From positions 26,069,446 through 26,131,445 of the forward strand of contig CM022665.1 in NCBI GenBank assembly GCA_012295275.1: 62,000 nucleotides of DNA, in the 5' to 3' direction. The position numbers were made by a program, and so were the translations under genes. The notes under the pieces are model-generated. The model had not been told where the DNA came from and did no database searches. It saw nothing but the letters and a program-made list of their open reading frames with translations. Positions within the stretch are counted from its first letter, which is position 1. The number at the start of each line of letters is the position of its first letter. This document shows, piece after piece, positions 52,860 through 62,000 of the stretch. This DNA is from Chrysomallon squamiferum (Eukaryota; Mollusca; Gastropoda; Neomphalida; Peltospiridae).

Positions 52860-55250
52860 TAAAGTTACAAACTTGGAGTAATCCTTTATGTCAGCCTATG
52901 TCCTTTGCTTATAGTTTGCATTGCGCGCGCATGGTCGTGCGTGTTGCTTTTTCTTGCGATTTTATGTGCGTGTGTGTGTGTTGAAGGAGGTTCCGAAGTA
53001 TTAAATTACTTATGTTTGTTATCAATTTTCTTTCTCCTCTTTCTTCTTTTATTTCTTCGTTTTAACTAAAATACTCAGAGTTTAAATACCAGTTTCACAA
53101 TTCACTTTACAACGCATCTGCTACCTCAAACTTCTTTTCTAATTCATTTTTCTTTCCTCGGGAAGATAAATTATTGATTCCATTCGTTAATTTTTCATCA
53201 CGTAACTTTCATAGTCACAATATTTACAGAATGTTGTATCAGCTTTACAGATCTGATTATCCAAACTCGCTACAAATGTGACTCAGTCACGCAAGTCATT
53301 CCTCTGCATGATTATAAATCAAACTAATGGAATTTGTGTTCTCATATTAAAATATATTCTTCTATCGACATAGATATGTAATTATTATTAATGTATTTTA
53401 CTCCTGCGCAAAGTCGTTTTTAAAATGTACTCTGCTGCACGCAACCAGAAGCAGTCTGATGATTTTTATTACTCATATTTTAAAATATAAAAGGAAGATA
53501 TCTGGGCAAAGTAATAACCATCGAAAGGAGTATTATAAAAAGTAAAATGATTTTAGTATTTTGGTTTTAAATATATGAAATTGTTTCTGAATTTTATGAA
53601 AGCTACATCAAAGAATGTACTGCGTGTAAATATGTCGTTATAATGAAATATTTCTAAGATGCCATGATGAAGAATCATGATGCATACTTTGTAGAGTGCA
53701 TGTTTTTTAAATAAAAAAAAAAAAAAAAAAATTCATACTGTTACAGGTGTGTGAACGAACATGCCTTTAAGGCTTATCTCCCGTAGTTTTTAAAATATAT
53801 ATATATATTATTTTTAAATTAAAGTGCACTGCAGTTATCTATCTGTCTGCCTCTCTCTCTATCTCTTTCATCTCTCTTTATCTATCTGTTTACTTATTTA
53901 TTCAATATCGTTTGATTTATTATTTTTAATTTTTCGTTACTGATGTTTAGCGAAGTTTGAATTATTTTTATTTCTTCGTTCTTTTTTTTCTTTTTCTTTT
54001 TCTTTCTATAGCTAGTTTTTTTTATTATTATTATATATATATATATGTTCTCAAATAAAACATAACTGAGCTGTACACAATGTTACTACATTTACTCTTA
54101 ATGGTGGATTTCACATGCTTTAAATTTAATGTACAGGATTTTATTTGTATCAGTGGAAGCAGATATTATTGTTGTATTTGATCAGCTGTTTTAGTTATTT
54201 GACATAAGTAGAAGATAAAAACAGTGATACCAAACATACATTTATGAAAACTGTGATAAATATTACTTACACTGATTACTTATGTTAATTCCTTTCAGTA
54301 ATGGGAATGCGAGGATGTACACATTGTAAAGTTGAAATACTAAGGCTGCTCAATTCAAGGGAAACAATTCCATTTTCCTTTATTAAAGTTATCTATCACA
54401 TGGAACAAATGGTCTTGAAAGAATGAGCCACAAATCCTAATTTCCTTTTCTTCTGAAATAATAGTTTTAAATTACAGGCTCGTAAAAAGCCATGAACTAT
54501 TTTGAAAATTAGAGTTATTAATAATTAAGAAAAATAATTTCTTTTAATTTCAATTATTTTGTCAACTGGCTTTGTCTGAGATAGCAACAATGTAATTTTA
54601 GTCTGCTGTTGTTTTTTTTTCTGTTTTTTTCTTGTTTTTTTTTTTGTCTTTCTTACGTTCTATTTTTATTTATTATTATAATTAGTAATAGTAGTAGCTG
54701 TTGTTGTTGTTGTTTGTTTGTTTCTTTATTTGTTTAAACAGACATGACCTAATTCCAGTTTTAAAAGTTATGTTAAGCTGAAGGTATTGTTTACTTCATA
54801 CTATTTCCGATGTATTCATTATAGAAACATCTTACCAGAGGTTAATATGTGACATACAGGCTAAATGTGTACTTAGAATATAAATAAACAATGAATAATA
54901 AAGACTAAAACTGTGTTTAACAGATATAGATTAACACACAGATTAATATACTTCTAACGTAGCGTCTGTTTGATTTTCATTAATTCACTTAAAACTTAAA
55001 ATATCTGTTTAGGAAACGCTTTTCATCATCAAGCTGCATTTCTGCCAGTCTTTTAGACACAATAATAAATGAAAATAAGAGTAAACAAATATTAACTTAT
55101 TGTGATAGGATCTCCTGTAAACATCAGCTCTCACTTAAACTGTCGTCATGGATACTGAAACAAAGTCCGCCTAACTCAAAAGTAGCCAGCTTTTTGGACT
55201 TTAGTGATTTCTGGAACCCGGTACCTGTATATCATACAGAGATCAACACA

Positions 55251-55301
<51 letters not shown>

Positions 55302-55388
55302 CACATGATTTTTCTATGCAGTCGGTCAATTAAAACAAACGTTTTCATTTATTGTTTTTGTTTTTGAATTCTCTCTTTCACTAAATAA

Positions 55389-55421
<33 letters not shown>

Positions 55422-55660
55422 GTATAAAAAATAAAATAAAATAAATTTAAAAAATAAAATAAATAATCAGACTTTACAGATATTACCAATGATTATCAAT
55501 AAGATAAACACCAAACAGATTGAGTTATTAGTAACACGACTGAGCTCATCATGGTTTGATGACTACTGCTTAGAATTCTCGAATGACAAGAGAAAGAAAG
55601 AAAATAGCAAAAGAAAAGACTGGCGATAACTGGGATATTTCTTTGAGACATTAACAATAA
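52860..55660. other. Gene-free AT-rich sequence
   Basis: Unique AT-rich DNA, short T/A runs, a CA array at 55250-55297 and an AAT array at 55389-55422. Nothing further is recognisable. Confidence 0.5.
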
Positions 55661-56300
55661 ATTAATGGATGGAAATTCAATTATGTCGTGAAGACGTCTC
55701 CGTCGAGTCTTTAATTTCTTCCAGGAGCTCTTACCTCCAGGCAGGACCGTGTTGTATTGTTTTCTACAATTATTCCCTCTCACGCGATCTCAGTGTAAAC
55801 AAGACGCAGCTGCCTTTCAGTTTTCAGGATGTGATACTGAATTTTCGACATAACCTTTTCAAAACTCGAGTTGTCAGCTCACGATGGGAGGTTTTTGAAA
55901 AATTCAAAAGAATTTCCATGGAAACGTCTAAAAATCGATTTCCATGCTTTGGGAAGTGTTTTTGGGTGCGAAGCCGAACCACGGGTGGCCCGATCCTTGA
56001 ATGATAAATACAAAATCGCAGCTAAAATGAGAAGAAAAAAAAAAGAATCAGACGAACAAGAATTGATTCCGCGCACGTGCGCACGTTGTCACGTGCTGGG
56101 TGCTGGCATTTCCTCGACTAGTCTGGGCAGTAATCGTCTCAACAAGTTCAGCAAACAGCACGCGCATATACGCGAGGGTTTTGTTTGAATGACAAATCTA
56201 ATCTGACTTTTATCACTTCAGTTTATTGCAAATAATCTCTTAGGACTGCACCAGACTAGACGATTTTGACAGTTTGATCATAGGGCGATCGCCCCAGTAA
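55660..56300. other. Non-repetitive island with overlapping 111- and 105-codon frames
   Basis: Two plus-strand frames overlap (55669-56004 and 55871-56188); neither resembles a known domain. Palindrome GCGCACGTGCGC (56071-56082) and CACGTG (56090-56095). It lies about 4 kb upstream of ABCD4, so a distal regulatory element is possible. Confidence 0.3.
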
Positions 56301-56999
56301 GTTGCAAATATTACCCGTATTTCCAAAATTCAAACATACAAAATTAATAAATTACTTCAAATGAACAAAGAAACTTTAAATTATGTAAATAATTAAAATA
56401 TTGTTACAGATTTTGAATTTTACTGAATCTTATTATTTTCATTTTTTTTTTTTTTTTTTTTTTTATTGTGTGTGAGTGTTAGTTCTACATAAAGTAAAGA
56501 GAATTTTAATAAGCTTTTTTAATATGTTTATTTATTTTATGGATAGAGGGAAAGAGAAATGTTCTAATTAATGATGCACACAGTAATTGTTTAATATTTG
56601 ATTATCTATGGAGACGGTACAGTATCACTTGCATTATTTAAAAAAAAAAAAAAAAAAAAAGGTTAATTAATTATTATTATCGTTACTAGTACTGTTTGTA
56701 GCAGTAGCTATAGTAGTAGTAGTAGTAGTAGTAGTAACTGTAGTAGCAGCAGAAGTTGTAATAGTAGTAGCTGTTGTCGTGGATAATTACTAAATCAAAG
56801 TGGTAAGAAATTATTGATATAAAATCATGTAAGTTAATATATAACTGTTATGCGTACAGGTAACTTTAAAAATAATTATTCTGTGTACTTCTGAAATAAA
56901 CAACATTCATGTCCGATTTATTTTAATTTTTTAATTGTGCATCTTTTAAAATTCGACCACTGGCCTTTGTTTAATAAGATCATGGAAGCCACAAATCTG

Positions 57000-57880
57000 C
57001 TAATGTGCTCAAAAGCCGGAGAATTATTATGCACAATTGAATACTACTAAAACCGTCATGGGTCCTTCAGGGGAGCGAAATTAACAGCACCAGTTTCAAC
57101 TTTTTAAATATGTGTGATCGTCTGATTTTTAACCGTGCTTCTTGTAATGTCATTTCATTGTACCATTAATCAATGAATTTTGAAAATTGGTTTTAAAAAA
57201 AGAAAAAAGATGAAATCCACTAATTTCACACAATGATCTTCGCGCCTTTGAGATCGTCAAGACGGTGAAATATTATCGCATAAATTGACAGTCTGCCATT
57301 CTGCGGGGAATTTCCTTCACAATGGCGCGGGTCGCAATCTTAGATCACGGAAAAGCAGGCCAATCAAATGTTGTCGATTTCCGTCTGACCTCTGACACGA
57401 TGCGCGCAGACAAAGTGAAAGTTACAGTGGCCCCAGGCAATTAGGCGTGTGTGTTTCATTAAGATTTTTAGAACGCAGAGCCACTGAGGCGGCCATTAGT
57501 CTTTGATCTGTTGTAAATTGGCAGTGATTCACTGAAAAAGAGAATCCCTTGGGAGCAGTGATTAACACAGGAATTCTTAGCTAAGAACTGACTGTTTTGT
57601 TTGTCGTTCGCCCGAGTGGATTTGACGGTATTCTTTTGTTGTGCAAGTATGAATAATTTCGGTCTCTTTTTTCCGATAACGTAATCTGAAAAGATAATTA
57701 TTAATTGCATTTCAAATAATCTCCCACGAGAATGCCGTAATTTTGATTAATTTGTGGCAAAATGTTCACTTAACACTGTGGACTATAATTTTTAGAGTCC
57801 GTACAATAACAGTTTTTTCCGAACCGAGTGAAACAATTTAATACCGATGGCCCATTAGCGTGATAGGAATATTTTGGGGG
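57000..57880. other. Non-repetitive island upstream of ABCD4
   Basis: About 850 bp of balanced sequence without microsatellites and with only short frames. No motif cluster that I can name. Confidence 0.3.
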
Positions 57881-58195
57881 GTAATTTGATAATGCTAAGT
57901 ACAGTTAATTTAATATCAACTATCGATACGTACAAATCTCATGTTTAGCTGATGATGTAAGCTTAATTTGAATTATTAATTTAGCCATTTCGTAATTGTT
58001 CTTCTCTTTTTGTATTAATTAATTGGTTTTATTTTATTTTTTTGTCATTATATGATTTTTTTTTATATTTGTGCGTGTGTGTGTGTGTGTGTGTGTAAAT
58101 TGAGTCAGCTGGTGTTACTTAAAATAATAATATTTAAAAAAAAATAAAAGAAGATAAAAGAAAAAGAAAGAAAGAAAGAAAAAGAACAGAAAGAG

Positions 58196-58425
58196 CAATG
58201 GCGTGCAGAGGGGTTGGCCAAAGGGGCGGTGGTCCCGGGCATCCAAATGGGGGAGGGCATTCAATCTGAGAAAAGAACTTAATAAACTTGGTTGATTTAT
58301 ATTTAAATCGAATAAAGTGTTTATTTTATGTTTCATCTGTGTTTGTATCTTCCTTTCTCGTAATATTTCTCAGTGCTAGGCCTTATACTTGTCTTTGGGG
58401 CAAACCAGACCTCTGCACGCCACTG
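58196..58425. mobile_element. hAT-like non-autonomous element (MITE), 230 bp
   Basis: Terminal inverted repeats CAATGGCGTGCAGAGG (left) and CCTCTGCACGCCACTG (right) match at 15 of 16 positions. The inner left end continues into a GGGGCGGTGGTCCCGGGC-type stretch seen in many hAT ends. Flanks AGAAAGAG (58188-58195) and TGAAAGAG (58426-58433) form an 8-bp target duplication with one mismatch, the size hAT transposases produce. The interior is AT-rich with no reading frame, so it depended on a transposase elsewhere. The close TIR match suggests moderate age. Confidence 0.85.
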
Positions 58426-58578
58426 TGAAAGAGTACACCCAATGTTGGTAATCTGAAAAATATCTATGTTTATTTTTTAAGACAGTAACCAGCTCAGAAT
58501 GCCGAACGCAGCGACCCATTTGACCTCAGCAGCATAAGTAACCAGTTATTTCTTGTATCTTGCCTCCCTAAATAATTC

Positions 58579-58613
<35 letters not shown>

Positions 58614-58694
58614 CTTCAGATTATTTGAACCTATGGTGTAAATTAAAGAAAAGCGGACAAATAGGATCTATCCTTTTTTATGACAAAAATAAAG

Positions 58695-58717
58695 TAATAA
58701 TAATAATAATAATAATA

Positions 58718-58755
<38 letters not shown>
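58695..58755. repeat. Second (AAT)n/(ATT)n palindrome
   Basis: Same arrangement as at 52.8 kb, with arms of unequal length, followed by an AAAT array. A plain ATT array lies at 58579-58613. Confidence 0.9.
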
Positions 58756-58756
<1 letters not shown>

Positions 58757-59477
58757 AATAAATAAATAAATAAGGAAGAACAAATGTGTAACTGAAAAGG
58801 TTACTGTCTTATTGAAAATCTAATTAAACTTTTTGCTTAAAAATAAAAATGTCCTCGTTATTTTCAAACAGTTCCGATATGACGTTTGTTAATTTGTATG
58901 TCGCGACCGCACGTATGTATGAGAGGAAAAGTGAATGAACTTGTATAATAATAATAATAATAATAGTAAAATGTTTTTTTTTTAAAGTTGGGTATGTGTG
59001 TATACGTGTATTTAAAAAAAAAAAAAATGTGTAGGAAAACTGTTTTAAATATGACGTTTCGTTGACATTAACTTTATAGTAATTGAATAATAATTTAAAA
59101 ACTATAAATAATATATTTACTGTTAATTTAATTTCAGCTGGCGATTTCTCAGCCTGGTATATTTAACGTTTTTTTTTTTTTTTTTTTTTTTTGTTGTTGT
59201 TTTTTTTAATCAACCGCCCCAATGGAATTATCTCTTTTTTTTTATCTTTATTATTTTACCTAACCAAAAAAAAAAAAAAAAAAATAAAAAATCTGTTATG
59301 ATAACTCACGTAAGGGTATTAGTGTAATAACGTGTTTGTTTTGAAAGTCACAAAGTGCATGTATGTTTATAGTGCGCGACAGAAGATCTGTAATTATTGT
59401 CTGTAAGCTGCGTGAAGCAAAATTACCTCATAATTTTATTCAGTAGTCATATTTGTAGGTAAATTATGACCTTAAAA

Positions 59478-59595
59478 TAACAACAACAACAAAAACAACC
59501 ACAACAACAACAGCAGCAATAATAAAAATAACGACAATAACAGCTACAACAATAACAGTAACAATAATGCAAATAATAATGCAAATAATAATGCA

Positions 59596-59628
<33 letters not shown>
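59478..59628. repeat. (CAA)n to (AAT)n tract with AATAATGCAA units
   Basis: CAA-rich, then three AATAATGCAA units, then pure AAT. The GCAAAT octamer words here come from the repeat. Confidence 0.85.
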
Positions 59629-60037
59629 TTAAACTACACTTCATTATAATAGACGGTTGAATTTATAAATAAATAATTACCAAATAATTAACATAAATAA
59701 ATAAATTAATTAATTAATTAATTAATAAAAACTAAACGACAACATTCGATTTAGTTTTTAGCTTAAGGTACGGGGGGAAACTTTGCCTGAGAGTATATTA
59801 GTTACGTATTGCACGCGATGCTTCTCACTGGGTGACCTAACTATGTTTAAGGTTAATACATACAGCGTCAGTTGTCATTACAGACTGCGTACAGGAAAAT
59901 CTGGCAATATAATAGTAGCATTCGTTATAGTAAATTATTTTTGTTCATTCTTATACCATCGACAAATGCGTATATCATTGAAACATTTTGTCACAGCCTA
60001 ATCCAAGTCGAAGGCAACGAGAGATTTCGGAGGTCGA

Positions 60038-60084
60038 ATGATGAAAACGTGGCGCGGTGCTAAGCACAGTCAAGATGTTGACGA
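60038..60084 (+). CDS. ABCD4: Tentative first coding exon of ABCD4
   Basis: In a short CpG-containing patch an ATG at 60038 opens 15 codons ending in GA before a donor-like GTTAGT at 60085. The phase (two bases of a codon carried over) is exactly what the acceptor at 60306-60307 needs, giving a junction codon GAA. The encoded 15 residues show no clear similarity to the human N-terminus, which is variable, and the donor is weak at its third base. The intron would be 223 nt. An exon further upstream is the alternative. Confidence 0.4.
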
Positions 60085-60307
60085 GTTAGTAATAGCATTC
60101 TACTTCCGTTTAAATTAAATATTCTTTATGCTTGTATAGTTATCATCTGTTTATCAGCAGTATTTAATTTTTTAATAATGGACTACATATTTATTATCTG
60201 TATAGGTTGGACTATCGAATCTTCGGAAGTCTGTGCTATTTTGCAAGAATCTGTGTAATTTGTTTTTTTTTTTTGTTTTTTTTTTATTGTTTTTTGTTTG
60301 TGTTTAG

Positions 60308-60426
60308 ATTCAGTTTCAATATCCGATGTTTCAAAAGAATCTTCAGACTCTTTGGGTTGATGTTCCCAGGGTGGTGCAGTCTGACAACATTTCTGTGTTT
60401 GTTTCTTCTGAGCTTGTCGATCCTGG
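60308..60426 (+). CDS. ABCD4: ABCD4 coding exon: N-terminal helix and first membrane segment
   Basis: Seen: polypyrimidine tract and TAG acceptor at 60305-60307, then an open frame ending at donor GTAAAT (60427). It encodes KRIFRLFGLMFPGWCSLTTF and continues through a leucine-rich hydrophobic segment. This aligns without gaps to the human ABCD4 stretch that contains VLFPSWSS and TLLEQF: 23 residues precede the conserved Glu in both. The Glu codon is split across the intron (G/AG). The hydrophobic run is transmembrane segment 1. A second in-frame acceptor, CAG at 60311-60313, would drop two residues. Open sequence upstream of 60306 is poly-T derived and not taken as coding. Confidence 0.85.
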
Positions 60427-61227
60427 GTAAATATTTTCTTATCTCCCTTGATTTCCCTTGAACAGAAAGTTATTATCGAGTGAATAAATGAAAGTGCATT
60501 GTTGTTAATTCCACAGCAATACTTTACATTTAGACCTCTTCATTGTAACCGTTAAATGAAATTATTCTTGTGAAAGATATATTATAGCATCATAACTAGC
60601 TGGGCAGCCGAGTTTAGAACAAATTTCAAACAAATAACACTGATTTTTAAAGACAAGTTTATGTCACAGTGACTTCTTAAATCAAAAAATAGTCATCTAA
60701 ATAACGGTAAACTTAAGTATAATTATTAATAGTATAATCTGAATCAGAGTTGTTGGTCACACATGTAACAGTATCATGAAAACATAAACAGAATTAGTTC
60801 TCTCTTATGAGTAATGTTTTATTGCAGTGGTTTTATTGTAGTGGATTTTATAAGGTAAATTTTGTAGGTTTTTTATTTTTGTCTTTCTTCTCAATTTTTT
60901 TTACTCCTGAGTAAATGTAGTATTATTTCTCTTGCTATCCTATACAGAAAAATATAATTGTGCATAGTGATATATATTTGTATTTTAAATAATAATACAT
61001 TTTTAAACATTACATAATAATAATGATAATAAAAGGTTTTATTACTATGAAATAATATAATACAAATTTATTACTTTTAAATATTTTTTCTTCTTACACT
61101 GTTCACTGTATGAAGTTACTATCCATTTTTACTGCTATCACGATTATTGTTGCTGTTGTTATTAATATTATTATTTTTAATACAAGACACTACATTCCAA
61201 TGTAACACATAAATTATTTATTTTCAG

Positions 61228-61355
61228 AGCAATTTGTAATCTACAACATAGGATTAGTTCCAAGCAAATTTTACAAAGTTCTTGGTGACAAAGATGAAAG
61301 TGGTTTCAGAGAAGAAATTACCAAAGCACTTGTGATTATTTTGGCAGAAGCTTTT
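61228..61355 (+). CDS. ABCD4: ABCD4 coding exon: conserved EQFVIYNIGLVPSKFY region
   Basis: Seen: acceptor TTTTCAG ends at 61227, donor GTGAGT begins at 61356, and 42 whole codons plus the two bases completing Glu lie between. The product starts EQFVIYNIGLVPSKFYKVLG and ends in the hydrophobic ITKALVIILAEAF. Human ABCD4 has [20 protein letters not shown] at the same place, so orthology to subfamily D member 4 rather than the peroxisomal ABCD1-3 is clear. Known: ABCD4 works with LMBD1 in moving cobalamin out of lysosomes and lacks the peroxisomal targeting region of its relatives. The exon carries the luminal loop and the beginning of transmembrane segment 2. Confidence 0.93.
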
Positions 61356-61464
61356 GTGAGTGTTTTGTATTTCATATATTTTGTTTTTCTGTGTCAGATT
61401 GATGTAATCTTTACCAGCAGAAATAGTATGATACTTTAGTTAAAGCTACAGGAATACACAAAAC

Positions 61465-61731
61465 TTTATCTATACTTCAATTGTGTGTGAATTCTGTTAA
61501 TGTTATCTATTTAAATCATATATTTATATTTTATCTATACTTCAACTGTGTGTGAATTCTATTGTTACCCATTTAACATCATAAATGTTTATTTTATCTA
61601 TACTTCAATTGTGTGTGAATTCTGTTAATGTTATCTGTTTAAATCATATATTTATACTTTATCTATACCTCAACTGTGTGTGAATTCTATTAATGTTATC
61701 TATTTAACATCATATATTTATATTTTACATA
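61465..61731 (+). repeat. Minisatellite, four ~65-bp copies, inside an ABCD4 intron
   Basis: Copies start at 61465, 61530, 61593 and 61658 (periods 65, 63, 65) with the landmark CTTCAATTGTGTGTGAATTC. Copies 1 and 3 carry CAATTG and CTGTTAATG; copies 2 and 4 carry CAACTG and CTATT, so the array is a duplicated dimer. The last copy runs into the splice acceptor at 61731-61732. Confidence 0.9.
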
Positions 61732-61732
61732 G

Positions 61733-61872
61733 ATTACAAGCACAATTACCTACGTGAGTTATATTCTGTACCTAACTTGGCGGGGAACAATCTGTACTGT
61801 ACTTCATGGAAAATATTTCACTGGTGATCTGTATTATCACTTGAATGTCATAAACAAAACAATAGATAACCC
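61733..61872 (+). CDS. ABCD4: ABCD4 coding exon: second membrane segment and first cytosolic loop
   Basis: Seen: acceptor ACATAG ends at 61732, donor GTAAGT begins at 61873, and 46 codons plus CC lie between. The product includes YLTWRGTICTVLHGKYFTGD and LYYHLNVINKTIDNP; the last Pro is split over the intron. It aligns without gaps to human ABCD4 (LYVSWRKDLTEHLH, YYTLNV, DDIDNPDQRI), a segment conserved across ABCD transporters just before the DQR motif. Thirty-five residues separate the conserved Gly-Phe of the previous exon from the Trp-Arg here, the same as in human. The remaining membrane domain and the ATPase domain lie beyond the right edge, so the gene is partial by window, not broken. 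Confidence 0.93.
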
Positions 61873-62000
61873 GTAAGTCTTCCTTTTATAGTAAATAAGC
61901 CTTATGTTAACATTTATTTAAGCTTTACTTTTCTAAAACTGTTTCCTTTTTTCCTTCTTTTTTTAAAATGGATTATTATTAATTCATTTGTTTTTATAAG

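Noticed and set aside
59570-59600. Three ATGCAAAT octamers
   Set aside because: Part of AATAATGCAA tandem units, not independent sites.
60207-60307. Upstream extension of the ABCD4 exon 2 frame
   Set aside because: Begins at TTG and is mostly poly-T encoded Phe/Leu; it looks like the polypyrimidine tract of the intron and has a good acceptor at its end.

Overview
The window is animal nuclear DNA: AT-rich (roughly two thirds A+T by eye), dense with microsatellites and long T or A runs, and with spliced coding sequence. Protein similarity recognised by eye points to a lophotrochozoan, most likely a mollusc, but nothing fixes the species. The abundant tRNA-derived SINE that I know from octopus was not seen, so I do not claim a cephalopod.

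Only two genes are supported. (1) On the minus strand at 16244-17638 is an intronless INSM-family (insulinoma-associated, nerfin-1/EGL-46 type) transcription factor of 464 residues. It has an N-terminal SNAG repressor motif, six zinc fingers and the strongly conserved C-terminus. A TATA box lies about 390 bp upstream, and a candidate poly(A) signal lies about 1.9 kb downstream. (2) On the plus strand, running off the right edge, are the first coding exons of ABCD4, the lysosomal cobalamin-related ABC half-transporter: three well-supported exons (60308-60426, 61228-61355, 61733-61872) and a tentative first exon near 60038-60084.

The rest, about 57 kb, is non-coding. It alternates between low-complexity sequence (ATT, GA, CA, TTTA arrays, homopolymers, several minisatellites) and some 25 short islands of balanced composition, 150-600 bp each, that keep CpG and lack repeats. 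The INSM gene thus sits in a gene desert flanked by islands, the usual layout of a developmental regulator with distal enhancers. By hand I find in these islands a recurrent 8-mer GGCACGCG (seven copies, one 41 bp upstream of the INSM TATA box) matching the Hairy/HES class C site, CSL-type sites CGTGGGAA, an abutting POU octamer and CAGGTG E-box 1.5 kb upstream of INSM, an E-box cluster at 2249-2713, CRE palindromes and CTCF-like motifs. Together they suggest Notch/proneural control of a neurogenic gene. That is inference from motifs.

Mobile DNA is modest: a 230-bp hAT-like MITE with an 8-bp target duplication (58196-58425), a tRNA-derived SINE head (about 1030-1090), and two dispersed repeat families, each present as an inverted pair and each joined to a microsatellite. 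I found no bacterial-type system, CRISPR array or viral gene.
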